Below the pieces are notes generated by a model that was not told the DNA's origin, did not search any database, and saw nothing but the letters and a program-made list of their open reading frames with translations. A stretch of 64,000 nt of DNA from Erythrobacter sp. UBA1916 (GTDB taxonomy: Bacteria > Pseudomonadota > Alphaproteobacteria > Sphingomonadales > Sphingomonadaceae). The translations under genes were made by a program, and so were the position numbers. Positions within the stretch are counted from its first letter, which is position 1. Each line of letters begins with the position of its first letter. The stretch spans positions 34,184 to 98,183 of the forward strand of contig DDFY01000023.1 of NCBI GenBank assembly GCA_002337385.1, in the 5' to 3' direction. Positions 7,316 through 15,394 of this stretch are shown piece by piece.

Positions 7316-8767
7316 ATGGCAACAACTCAGCAGATGCTTGCCGTGCGCAATCCGCGCAGCGGCAAGGTCGATCACAAGATCGCGATTTCCTCGCGCGCGG
7401 AGGTGGCGGACAAGGCCGCCATGCTGCGCGCGAACCAGCCCGCATGGGAAGCCTTGGGCGTCGAAGGGCGCTGCGGCGTGATGGCGCGCTGGCTCGGCGC
7501 GGTGAAGGCGCAGGCCATGGCCATTGGCGAGGCCGACGCGCAAGACACCGGCGGTTGCCACACCAGCTACATCCAGGGCTTCATAACGATGGGCAACATC
7601 GGCGGCTGGCTGGAGGATGCGCCGCGTGCTTTCGCCGCGCTCGATTACGACGCGATGAGCCCCTCGATGCCCAGCGTGCGGGTGCAATCGCAGGTCATGG
7701 CCTATCCGCTCACCGGGGTGATCTCGCCGTGGAACGCGCCGCTGATGCTGGCGCTGCTTGATGCGGTGCCAGCGCTGTTCGCCGGCTCTGCCGTGCTGCT
7801 CAAGCCAAGCGAAGTGACCCCGCGCGTGATCGAGGCCCTGTTCGAAACCGTGCGGCAGGTGCCCGAGCTGGCCGGAGTGTTCGACTATGTGACCGGGCCG
7901 GGCGAGGTCGGGCAGGCGGTGATCGAGGAGGCCGATACGATCTGCTTTACCGGCTCGGTGCCGACGGGCCGCAAGGTCGCGGTCGCCTGTGCCGAGCGGC
8001 TGATCCCGTGCAATCTCGAACTGGGCGGGAAAGACCCGTGCATCGTCACCGCCAGCGCTGACCTTGAGCGCGCGGCGACGGCTGTTCTGCGCGGGGCGGT
8101 CTATGCCACGGGGCAGGTCTGCTATTCGGTCGAGCGGGTCTATGTTCATCGCTCGGTGCACGACGATTTCGTTGCCCTGCTGGTGGAGAAGGCCGCCAAG
8201 GTGCGGCTCAACACCGAGAACCCGCGCGCCGGGCATATCGGGCCGTTCACCCATCCTCCGCAGGGCGCCATCGTGGCGCGCCATATCAACGACGCCGTGC
8301 GCAAGGGGGCCGTGGTGCGCAGCGGCGGCACGGTCGAGGATATCGACGGCGGGCTCTACCTGCGCCCGACGATCCTCACCGATGTCGATCACACGATGCT
8401 GATCATGCAGGACGAGACCTTCGGCCCCTGCCTGCCGGTGATGGCCTATGACGACGAGGACGAGGCGGTGCGGCTCGCCAACGACACGCAGTTCGGCCTC
8501 ACCGCGAGCGTGATCGCCGGGACTGCCGAAGAGGCCGAGCGCATCGGTCGGCGGCTGAACGCTGGCGGGATCTTCCTGCAGGACACCTTCCTCACCTTCG
8601 CCAAGATGCGGACCTTCGGCACCGACAGTTTCGGCTGGTCGGGCTACGGCGCGCCGAGGATCGGGCCGGAGAGCCTGCGCCGGTTCCTGCGCCGCAAGAG
8701 CCTGCTGACGCAGACCGGCGAGGTCGCCGATATCCGCAACGATCATCATCTGGGGGAAGGCGGGTGA
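7316..8767 (+). CDS. Aldehyde dehydrogenase (second, distinct subfamily)
   Basis: This 483-residue protein carries the ALDH catalytic set: N140 in SPWN, K163 in LKPSE, E236 in LELGGK and C269 in TGQVC. It therefore oxidises an aldehyde with NAD(P)+ in the cytoplasm. The protein differs greatly from the ALDH at 46-1512. The ATG follows GGGAG with good spacing. It lies 73 bases downstream of the TonB receptor and about 200 bases before the zinc alcohol dehydrogenase. A pathway running alcohol to aldehyde to acid is the simplest reading. The substrate is unknown. Confidence 0.92.
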   Translation: MATTQQMLAVRNPRSGKVDHKIAISSRAEVADKAAMLRANQPAWEALGVEGRCGVMARWLGAVKAQAMAIGEADAQDTGGCHTSYIQGFITMGNIGGWLEDAPRAFAALDYDAMSPSMPSVRVQSQVMAYPLTGVISPWNAPLMLALLDAVPALFAGSAVLLKPSEVTPRVIEALFETVRQVPELAGVFDYVTGPGEVGQAVIEEADTICFTGSVPTGRKVAVACAERLIPCNLELGGKDPCIVTASADLERAATAVLRGAVYATGQVCYSVERVYVHRSVHDDFVALLVEKAAKVRLNTENPRAGHIGPFTHPPQGAIVARHINDAVRKGAVVRSGGTVEDIDGGLYLRPTILTDVDHTMLIMQDETFGPCLPVMAYDDEDEAVRLANDTQFGLTASVIAGTAEEAERIGRRLNAGGIFLQDTFLTFAKMRTFGTDSFGWSGYGAPRIGPESLRRFLRRKSLLTQTGEVADIRNDHHLGEGG

Positions 8768-8786
8768 GGGCGCTGCCATTCCGTCG

Positions 8787-8805
8787 CCCCGGACTTGATC
8801 CGGGG
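8787..8805. repeat. Short palindromic alphaproteobacterial repeat
   Basis: The sequence CCCCGGACTTGATCCGGGG forms a 7-bp stem with a 5-base loop and follows the ALDH stop. I recognise this palindrome as very common between genes in alphaproteobacteria. It may act as an mRNA 3'-end structure. The remaining gap up to 8963 has no further gene. Confidence 0.6.
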
Positions 8806-8963
8806 CAGGGCTCCCTTCTCGCGCGGCAGGCAGAGGCCTTTCCTACGCCGCCCCACATGCGCCATGCCCGGTTCATGAGACCGGACCGATCATACCGCAG
8901 GATTTTCCGCTCAGGACAGTGTCACACCTGTCACACCTTGCCCTGTAACACGAAGGTAAGCGC

Positions 8964-10064
8964 ATGAAGATCACCGCTGCCCTGTCCGGCCACGGAGGCG
9001 AAGCGCCCCAACTGGTCGAACTCGAACAGGAAGCCCCGCGCGCTGGCGAGATGCGCGTGCGGCTCGTCGCCACCGGCATCTGCCACACCGACCTGCACGA
9101 GCATCCCGGTAGGCACGCGCCGCAGCCAATCGTGCTCGGGCACGAGGGCGCGGGCGTGGTGGAGGAGCTGGGCGAGGGGGTGAGCGGCTTTGCCGTGGGC
9201 GACCACGTGATCCTGTCGGGCAGCTCCTGCGGCAAGTGTCCAAGCTGCCTCGCGGGCAGGCCAACCTACTGCGACCTTGCCATGCCGCTGTGCTTCGGCG
9301 GCCAGCGGCTCGACGGCAGCACGGCTCTGTGCGGCGAGGAGGGGGCGATCCACTCGCACTTCTTCGGTCAATCGAGCTTCGCCACCCACGCCATCGTGCC
9401 CCAGCGAACGGCTGTGACAATGCCCAAGGACTTGCCGCTGGAGAAGCTCGGCCCGCTCGGCTGCGGGGTGGTGACTGGCGCGGGCGGGGTGATCGAGGCG
9501 CTCAAGGTCGGCTTTGGCGATAGCATCGCGGTGCTTGGCACCGGTGCGGTGGGCCTGTCGGCAGTGATGGCGGCGAAGCTGGTCGGCGCGCGGCGGATCG
9601 TCGCGGTCGACCTCTCGGACGAGCGGCTCGAACTGGCGCGCGAGTTCGGCGCGACCGACACCCTGCGCGGTGACGAGGACGACCTCGGGGGTAAGCTGCG
9701 CGCGATCACTGGGCGCGGTATGGACTTCACCTTCAACACCACTAACAGCGTGGCGGTGCACCAGCTCGCGCTTGAAGCGCTGGCGATGAACGGCACGGCG
9801 GGCTTCGTCGCCGCGCCGCACGGGCCGTTCGATCCCAAGATGTTCGGAATGCTGGCGGGCGGCAAGCAGCTGCGCGGGATCCTCGGCGGCGATGCCAACC
9901 CGCAGACCTTCCTGCCGCTGCTGGCCGAATACTGGCGACAGGGCCGCCTCCCGTTCGACCGGATGCTTGCCTTCTACCCCTTTGCCGAGATCGACCGCGC
10001 CTTTGCCGATGCCCAAGCGGGCACGGTGATCAAGCCGGTTCTGCTGATGGAGAATGATGCATGA
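8964..10064 (+). CDS. Zinc-dependent alcohol dehydrogenase (aryl-alcohol type)
   Basis: The 366-residue protein is a medium-chain dehydrogenase. C40 (GICHTD) and H60-E61 (GHEGAG) mark the catalytic zinc site, and C89, C92, C95 and C103 form the structural zinc lobe. [10 protein letters not shown] is the Rossmann nucleotide loop, followed by an acidic residue (AVDLS) indicating NAD preference. Its layout resembles benzyl/aryl-alcohol dehydrogenases and class III enzymes. It converts an alcohol to an aldehyde, which the neighbouring ALDH could oxidise further. Its stop overlaps the start of the esterase by four bases (ATGA), so the two are translated together. Confidence 0.92.
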   Translation: MKITAALSGHGGEAPQLVELEQEAPRAGEMRVRLVATGICHTDLHEHPGRHAPQPIVLGHEGAGVVEELGEGVSGFAVGDHVILSGSSCGKCPSCLAGRPTYCDLAMPLCFGGQRLDGSTALCGEEGAIHSHFFGQSSFATHAIVPQRTAVTMPKDLPLEKLGPLGCGVVTGAGGVIEALKVGFGDSIAVLGTGAVGLSAVMAAKLVGARRIVAVDLSDERLELAREFGATDTLRGDEDDLGGKLRAITGRGMDFTFNTTNSVAVHQLALEALAMNGTAGFVAAPHGPFDPKMFGMLAGGKQLRGILGGDANPQTFLPLLAEYWRQGRLPFDRMLAFYPFAEIDRAFADAQAGTVIKPVLLMENDA

Positions 10065-10924
10065 CCCCCGCAATCCGCGCCAAGCTGAAAGCCTTCGGCA
10101 ATGCGCTCACGCCCGATATGCTGGGCGGCACTCAGGCGATGATGGCCGAGATGAACAAGGGCCTGTCACCCGAAACGCAAGTGCAGCGCGACATCGAATA
10201 CGGCCCCGATCCGCGCAACCGGCTCGACCTGTTCAAGCAAGGCGCTCCCAAGGGTGTGCCGGTGTTCGTGTTCGTGCACGGCGGCGGCTTCGTGATGGGC
10301 GACAAGCACACCGAGGGCTCGCCGTTCTACTCGAACATCGGCGACTTCGCGGCCCGGCACGGGATGCTGGGCGTGACCATGACCTATCGCCTTGCACCTG
10401 ATCACTGCTTCCCGTCAGGCCCCGACGATCTCGCCATGGCGGTTGACTGGCTGCGCGAGAACGTGGCCGAACATGGCGGCGATCCGGCGCGGATCGTGAT
10501 CAGCGGCCAGTCTGCCGGGGCGACCCACGTGGCGGGCTACCTCGCCCATCGCGGCGACCATGCCGAGGGCATCGCGGGGGCGGTGCTGATGAGCGGCATC
10601 TACGACACCCATACCTGCGAGCCCAACCAGTTCGCCGAGGCCTACTATGGCAAGGACCGGCGCGGCTGGGGCGCTGCTTCGTGCATGCCGGGCCTGCTGG
10701 AAACGCAGGTGCCGGTGCAGTTCTCGGTCGCTGAGTTCGACCCCGATGACTTCCAGCAGCAGGCTGCCCAGCTGGTCGAACAATGGCATGCCGCGCGCGG
10801 GCGCTATCCCGAGATGCACTACCTGTCCGGGCACAACCATCTCAGCCCCGCACTGTCGATCGGCAGCGACCAGATCGAGACCGAACGGATGCTGGCAGGC
10901 TTCGTCGATCGGGTGGCGGGCTGA
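10061..10924 (+). CDS. Alpha/beta hydrolase, HSL-type esterase
   Basis: This 287-residue enzyme has the hormone-sensitive-lipase family oxyanion motif HGGGF (residues 73-77) and the nucleophile elbow GQSAG (S151). The likely acid is an Asp in AEFDPDD, and the likely His is in SGHNHLS near the C-terminus. There is no signal peptide, so it acts in the cytoplasm, probably on a carboxylic ester. The start codon overlaps the alcohol dehydrogenase stop. In context it may release the alcohol that the dehydrogenase uses. The exact ester is unknown. Confidence 0.9.
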   Translation: MTPAIRAKLKAFGNALTPDMLGGTQAMMAEMNKGLSPETQVQRDIEYGPDPRNRLDLFKQGAPKGVPVFVFVHGGGFVMGDKHTEGSPFYSNIGDFAARHGMLGVTMTYRLAPDHCFPSGPDDLAMAVDWLRENVAEHGGDPARIVISGQSAGATHVAGYLAHRGDHAEGIAGAVLMSGIYDTHTCEPNQFAEAYYGKDRRGWGAASCMPGLLETQVPVQFSVAEFDPDDFQQQAAQLVEQWHAARGRYPEMHYLSGHNHLSPALSIGSDQIETERMLAGFVDRVAG

Positions 10925-10985
10925 GGCCCGATGGGGAACCTTCGCGCGTGAGCAGGGTTGAGGCACGAGTACAAAGGAGAATTCG

Positions 10986-11219
10986 ATGCGTAAACTTATG
11001 ACCTTCGCGATGGTGGGAACTGCTGCCATGGGCCTCGCAGCTTGCGACGTTGAAAAGACTGAAGACGGTGAGATGCCCGAAGTGAACGTCGAGGGCGGCA
11101 ACCTGCCCGAGTACGACGTCGATGCCCCCGATGTAGAGGTCGGCATGGAAGAGCAGACCGTCGAAGTTCCGACGATCGATGTCGAGGAAGCCGACGCCGG
11201 CGCACCGGGCGACAACTAA
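10986..11219 (+). CDS. Small acidic lipoprotein
   Basis: A 77-residue ORF starts MRKLMTFAMVGTAAMGLAAC, a signal with the lipobox LAAC, after the ribosome site AAAGGAGA. The mature part is almost entirely Asp, Glu, Val and Pro in short repeats such as VEVGMEEQTVEVP, with no cysteines after the lipid site. It resembles low-complexity acidic lipoproteins of sphingomonads. It sits 61 bases after the esterase and may share its transcript. A weak hairpin with a G-G mismatch follows near 11296-11316. No function can be assigned. Confidence 0.75.
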   Translation: MRKLMTFAMVGTAAMGLAACDVEKTEDGEMPEVNVEGGNLPEYDVDAPDVEVGMEEQTVEVPTIDVEEADAGAPGDN

Positions 11220-11334
11220 GGCTCGTCCAAGGTGATTGAGGTCGCCCGCGCGGCCTTGTGAAGTGTCCCGTTCACGCCCTGCTTGCAAGTGATTGCAGGA
11301 AGGGCCTGAGCGGGCCTTCGTGTTTCAGGGGTTC

Positions 11335-12741
11335 TTACGCCGGAATCCAGCTGCCGTGGAACGCCATCGGCAGGCCGAACGGAAGCTTCACGGTCGCGAG
11401 CGGCGGGCGGCTGACGTCGCGTCCGTCGAGGATCAGCAGCTCGGCGCGCCGCTCCTCGAAGCGGTCGACCACGGTGAGGATGAAGCCGTCGCCTTCCGCG
11501 CTGTCGGCGCTGCGGGGCACGAACAGCGGCTCCTGCGCGGCGGCACCATTGAGCGAGTGGACCTTGAGTTCGCCGGTGTCCCAGTCGATCTGGCCCACGC
11601 CCATCTCCGGGAAGGCGCGGAACGAGAAGTAGCCCGTGCGGTACTTCGTCATTGCATAACGGTCGTCGATCCGCGGCATGTCGCCATAGGCGCCCTCTAC
11701 CGGCTCCAGCGTAACCGCTTCGGCATCGGGCTTGGAAAGATCGAAGGTGATGCGGGTGAGCTGGGTGATCGTCTCGGGCGTGGTCGGCAGGTTGCCGTCC
11801 TTGTCCTTGAAGAAGCTGAAGCAGTTGCCCGGTGAGCAGGGCGTGTCGACCACGACCTTGTCGCCGTCGGTATAGGCATTCATGATGTGGCCGAGCACGA
11901 GGCCGGGCACGTCGAACCAGCGCATGTCCTTGGCCGGATCACCGTCGCGCGGCATGATCCCCCAGGCCGAGGGCAGGTCGGGATCGTACTGGTAGTACTG
12001 CCCGCCCTCGCGCAGGCGCGCCTCGCTGGCGGTCAGCGGCATGATCGGAAACACGAGGTGCTCGCGCGTCACGCCCCAGTCGTGGCTGAGGCCAGGGAAG
12101 GGGGTGTGAAACCACTGCTCGCGCACCAGCTTGCCCTGCTTGTCGAACACGTGAAGCGAGGCATCGGTGGTCGGTTCACCCCCGGCAAAGACGCCGTAGC
12201 TCCACCATTCGCCCGTCACCGGGTCAATCTTTGGATGGGCGGTGAGCGCCGTGCTCCTCAGCTCGCCCCACTGGCCTTCGCCCAGCGTTTCGAGGGTCTC
12301 GGGATCGACCCGATAGGGCCGCGAATCCTCGCGCAACATGAACAGCTCGCCATGGTGTGCGAAGGCATAGGTATTGCCGGTGTTGTCGCGCTGGGGAAGG
12401 TTGGAGACGCTCGGATCATCGGTGTAGCGATTGCGATAGTGGCCATAGAGCCGCCGCCGCGCTTCGCGTTCGGCCTTGAGCCGCTCGGTCTGCACATAGC
12501 GGCTGCGGAAGCTGACATGGCCGTTCTCGAACCAGAACGATGACACCAGCCCGTCGCCGTTGAGGATGATGTCTTCTTCGAGGCTGGGGTATTGCCGATC
12601 CCCCCCGGTGCGGACATAGCTGCCTTCCAGTTCAGCCGGAATCTCGCCCTCGACCTCGCATTCGAAGACATCGGCCTCGAACCGCATCGTCGGCCGCTTC
12701 TGCAAGCCGAAGCTGTCATAGAGATGGAAAATTTCCGGCAT
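11335..12741 (-). CDS. Carotenoid/stilbene cleavage oxygenase (RPE65 family)
   Basis: This 468-residue protein belongs to the carotenoid cleavage oxygenase family, iron enzymes that split a C=C bond with O2 to give two carbonyls. The four iron-ligand histidines are visible at H169 (TAHPK), H220 (LSHDW), H285 (GHIMN) and H462 (FHGSW). The start at ATG 12741 has GGGAG eight bases upstream; an in-frame GTG at 12756 is less likely. Bacterial members include lignostilbene dioxygenases and isoeugenol monooxygenase, which make vanillin-type aldehydes. Nearby aldehyde dehydrogenases suggest a role of that kind, though a carotenoid or apocarotenoid substrate is equally compatible. Confidence 0.92.
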   Translation of the reverse strand: MPEIFHLYDSFGLQKRPTMRFEADVFECEVEGEIPAELEGSYVRTGGDRQYPSLEEDIILNGDGLVSSFWFENGHVSFRSRYVQTERLKAEREARRRLYGHYRNRYTDDPSVSNLPQRDNTGNTYAFAHHGELFMLREDSRPYRVDPETLETLGEGQWGELRSTALTAHPKIDPVTGEWWSYGVFAGGEPTTDASLHVFDKQGKLVREQWFHTPFPGLSHDWGVTREHLVFPIMPLTASEARLREGGQYYQYDPDLPSAWGIMPRDGDPAKDMRWFDVPGLVLGHIMNAYTDGDKVVVDTPCSPGNCFSFFKDKDGNLPTTPETITQLTRITFDLSKPDAEAVTLEPVEGAYGDMPRIDDRYAMTKYRTGYFSFRAFPEMGVGQIDWDTGELKVHSLNGAAAQEPLFVPRSADSAEGDGFILTVVDRFEERRAELLILDGRDVSRPPLATVKLPFGLPMAFHGSWIPA

Positions 12742-12834
12742 TGCATAGTCTCCCACTTGGGCTTTTCGCTCTTCTCGCTACAATTACCCTATATAAGCAT
12801 TTTTCAAGCTGAGAATCGACGGGAGAGGAACGAG

Positions 12835-13389
12835 ATGGCCGAAACCTGCTGGCCCGATGGGGTGCCGGAGATCATGCCGGTGGCCGACCGCGCCGAGATC
12901 GAGGAGTTGTTCGCCCGCTATGCCTGGGGGATCGACCTCGCCGACGAGGAACAGGCCATCGCCACCTTCGCCGAGGACGCCGAGTTCGACCACCTGTGGC
13001 AGGGCAAGGTGCAGGGCCACGAGGCGATCCGCGCCAACCTGCGCAGCCTGTGGAACGACCGCCAGCACTGGTGGTTCGGGCGCCAGCACCTGATGAACCA
13101 CTTCATCATGGACCCCAAGCCCGAAGGCGCGCGGGTGCGCTGCTTCTTCCAGATCATCCAGTGGAACGCGGACTATCGCACCAACTTCGTGTTTGGCATC
13201 GGCACGCGCGATGATCGGCTGGTGAAGCGCGATGGGCGGTGGAAGTTCTATCGCCTGCACGTCAACGCCTGGACCGATGTCGACCAGGTGCCGTGGAAGG
13301 GTGAGCTGAGCTTGCCGCAGCGTCCGCCCTATCGCAGCCCGCCGGCAGACACCCGTCCGTTCGACGAGCAGACGCAGGATCCATTCTGA
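12835..13389 (+). CDS. SnoaL-like polyketide-cyclase/NTF2-fold protein
   Basis: This 184-residue cytoplasmic protein begins at ATG 12835 after GGGAGAGGAA. The N-terminal pattern IEELFARYAWGIDL and FAEDAEFDHLWQG, followed by DGRWKFYRLHV, is the SnoaL-like fold (NTF2 superfamily, related to ring-hydroxylase beta subunits). It diverges from the cleavage oxygenase across a 93-base promoter region containing TATATAAG. That makes it a likely partner in the same pathway, perhaps a hydratase, isomerase or binding protein. No catalytic residues can be assigned with confidence. Confidence 0.82.
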   Translation: MAETCWPDGVPEIMPVADRAEIEELFARYAWGIDLADEEQAIATFAEDAEFDHLWQGKVQGHEAIRANLRSLWNDRQHWWFGRQHLMNHFIMDPKPEGARVRCFFQIIQWNADYRTNFVFGIGTRDDRLVKRDGRWKFYRLHVNAWTDVDQVPWKGELSLPQRPPYRSPPADTRPFDEQTQDPF

Positions 13390-13420
13390 CCGACCGGATC
13401 ACCGAAGGTGAAAACATAAT

Positions 13421-13457
13421 GGGCTCGCGGAACCGTGGGGGGAGGGTTCGCGAGCCC
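13421..13457. terminator. Bidirectional hairpin between convergent genes
   Basis: GGGCTCGCG at 13421-13429 pairs with CGCGAGCCC at 13449-13457, and AACC pairs with GGTT after one bulged G. This gives a 13-bp stem with a G-rich loop. It lies between the stops of the SnoaL-like gene and the basic hypothetical gene, and lacks a T run. Confidence 0.5.
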
Positions 13458-13513
13458 AAGGGATATCTGGCCTCGACCTCAATGCAATCCGAGGGTGGCC
13501 GGAGCGTAAGCGG

Positions 13514-13813
13514 TTATTTGCCCTTCTGTCCGGGGATCTTCGCCAGCTTGCGTTTCTTCTTGTTGCCTTTCTTGGCTGACTTTCCGCTGACAGCCTTGGC
13601 CTTGGCAGCCTTCCTGCCCGCCTTTCTCAGTTCAGCAACATCGCCCTGCAACGCGAGAACCGCTTTCGCGAGACGCCGCACCGTGGACACGCGCGGGCGG
13701 AATTCGCGTGCGATCACGCCTTCGGCCAGCGCCGTCAATCCAAGCGCATCCTGATCGGACGTGGAGTTCTCGTTCGCGGCCTCTTGTGGGGCGTCCGCTT
13801 TCTTTGCGACCAT
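13514..13813 (-). CDS. Lysine-rich basic hypothetical protein
   Basis: From ATG 13813 this gives 99 residues. The first part is mixed (MVAKKADAPQEAANENS), the middle is helical (ALAEGVIAREFRPRVSTVRRLAKAV), and the last 35 residues are almost all Lys, Ala and Gly (KKGNKKKRKLAK). Such tails are typical of nucleic-acid-binding proteins, so a histone-like or ribosome-associated role is possible but unproven. The ORF is open up to 13885, but that start has no ribosome site, while GGAG lies upstream of 13813. It follows ppx on the same strand and could be read from that operon. Confidence 0.5.
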   Translation of the reverse strand: MVAKKADAPQEAANENSTSDQDALGLTALAEGVIAREFRPRVSTVRRLAKAVLALQGDVAELRKAGRKAAKAKAVSGKSAKKGNKKKRKLAKIPGQKGK

Positions 13814-13909
13814 TTGGGGCTCAGCTCCAATCTCTTTCCAGCACAGTGCACCGGGCACGGTAAAAAGATCAAGGATTGCCGTCATTTGTCACAAAAGTGT
13901 CAAGGAGAG

Positions 13910-15394
13910 CTACTCTATCCGCCATTCGAGATCGAGCCAGCGCGCCAGTGCCTTGAGGTCACTCTCGACGCTGCTTGAGCGCAGTTGCTCGCGTGCCGGG
14001 TCGATCCACAGTGTCAACTCATCGTCTTGCCGGGCAAGCTTGCTGGTGAGCAGCGACAGGCGCGATCCGGCCCCCAGGCGGCGGCACAGGCGGATAGCAA
14101 GGCCCCAGCCAGCGGCGCGGCGCAGGTCGGCGTTGCTGGCCAGTTCCTTGAGCAGTGCGGTCGGTTCGGGCTTGCCGCAGGCACCGCGCAGGGCTGCCGC
14201 GATCAGCGCTCGCCCGCGATGATCGAGACCCAGCCAGCGCTTGTGCAAGGCCCAGTCGGTGCAATGCGCGAGGCGCATGTTGGGCTCGATCTGCGCCGCC
14301 GCGAGTGCCAGCATCGTTGCCGCCATGCGCAGCCGTTCGTCCTCGCTCACGCCGCCGCGGGCGGCTGCCGCAGTCCAGCCCGAGATCAGCGTGGCTTGTG
14401 TGGCGGTGACACCGCGTGGGCGGGTAAAGTGCTCGACCCCGGACAGCAGCGGGTCTTTCTCGCGCTCAAGCGGATCGAGCTGGCTGTGCAGCAGCCCCTC
14501 GCGCAGGCCCCATGAGGAGAACACCAGCGCTTGCGGTTTCAGCGCAGCCATCATCGGACGCAGCATGGCGCAGGCATCGGCCAACCCTGCCGCGCGCGAG
14601 GAGGATACGCCGGGAATCGCGGCTAGCTCTTCCGCACTCATCTGCGCGGCCTGCTTGGCGAAATGGTCCGCCTCCTCAGGGGAGAGCGAATAGGCGTGCG
14701 GATCGGAGAGTGGATAGTCCTGCGCATTCATCGCGAACTTGGCCAGCGCGCGCCAGGTGCCGCCGACGAGATAGAGCGGGCCTGGATGCTCCCCGGCCCA
14801 ATGCGCCTTGGCCAGTTCGTTTTCGACTGTCTTGCGGAAGCTTGCCGCGCCTTGTTCGCGCAGGGCGGGCAGGCGCAGGGTGCCGAGCGGCAGCGAAACC
14901 CCGTGCGAGCAATCGCCATTGGCAATCCCGATCAGTTCGAGGCTGCCGCCGCCCAGATCGGCGACTACGCCGTCCGCCTGCGGGAAGGCGCCGATCACGC
15001 CCCAGGCAGCGGTGCGGGCCTCTTCCTCACCCGAAAGCACGCGCACATCGAGCCCAAGTGCGCGCACCTGTTCGACGAATTCCGGTCCGTTCTCTGCATC
15101 GCGCACGGCGGCGGTGGCGACCGCATCGACCTGGGTGACGCCGATGTCCTCAAGGATGGCGGCAAAGCGGGCCAGCCCGCGCAGCGCAAGATCGATTGCC
15201 TTGTCGGGCATGCGGCCGGACTTGGCGAGATCGCGGCCTAGCCGCGCGGTGACCTTCTCGTTGAGCCAGATGATCGGGGCCCGTCGCGGCCCGCCGTAGA
15301 TCACCAGTCGCACCGTGTTCGACCCGATGTCGATCACCGCGCGTTCCGGGCCCGGCATGGAGGCACCGGAGCCGCGCTTCGAAGCAGAAATCAT
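13910..15394 (-). CDS. ppx: Exopolyphosphatase / guanosine pentaphosphatase
   Basis: This 494-residue protein has the Ppx/GppA ASKHA-fold phosphate motifs AVIDIGSNTVRLVIY near the N-terminus and VVADLGGGSLEL around residue 145. It removes terminal phosphates from inorganic polyphosphate and may also act on pppGpp. Its start overlaps the ppk stop by four bases (ATGA), the common ppk-ppx operon layout. The C-terminal half is the HD-like domain of the longer Ppx proteins. No unusual residue changes are seen. Confidence 0.93.
   Translation of the reverse strand: MISASKRGSGASMPGPERAVIDIGSNTVRLVIYGGPRRAPIIWLNEKVTARLGRDLAKSGRMPDKAIDLALRGLARFAAILEDIGVTQVDAVATAAVRDAENGPEFVEQVRALGLDVRVLSGEEEARTAAWGVIGAFPQADGVVADLGGGSLELIGIANGDCSHGVSLPLGTLRLPALREQGAASFRKTVENELAKAHWAGEHPGPLYLVGGTWRALAKFAMNAQDYPLSDPHAYSLSPEEADHFAKQAAQMSAEELAAIPGVSSSRAAGLADACAMLRPMMAALKPQALVFSSWGLREGLLHSQLDPLEREKDPLLSGVEHFTRPRGVTATQATLISGWTAAAARGGVSEDERLRMAATMLALAAAQIEPNMRLAHCTDWALHKRWLGLDHRGRALIAAALRGACGKPEPTALLKELASNADLRRAAGWGLAIRLCRRLGAGSRLSLLTSKLARQDDELTLWIDPAREQLRSSSVESDLKALARWLDLEWRIE

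Noticed and set aside
13886..13903. Pho-like repeats TTGTCAC and GTGTCAA near the ppx end
   Set aside because: They point away from any gene start in the right direction. On the other strand the same bases look like a TTGACA promoter element for the basic hypothetical gene.
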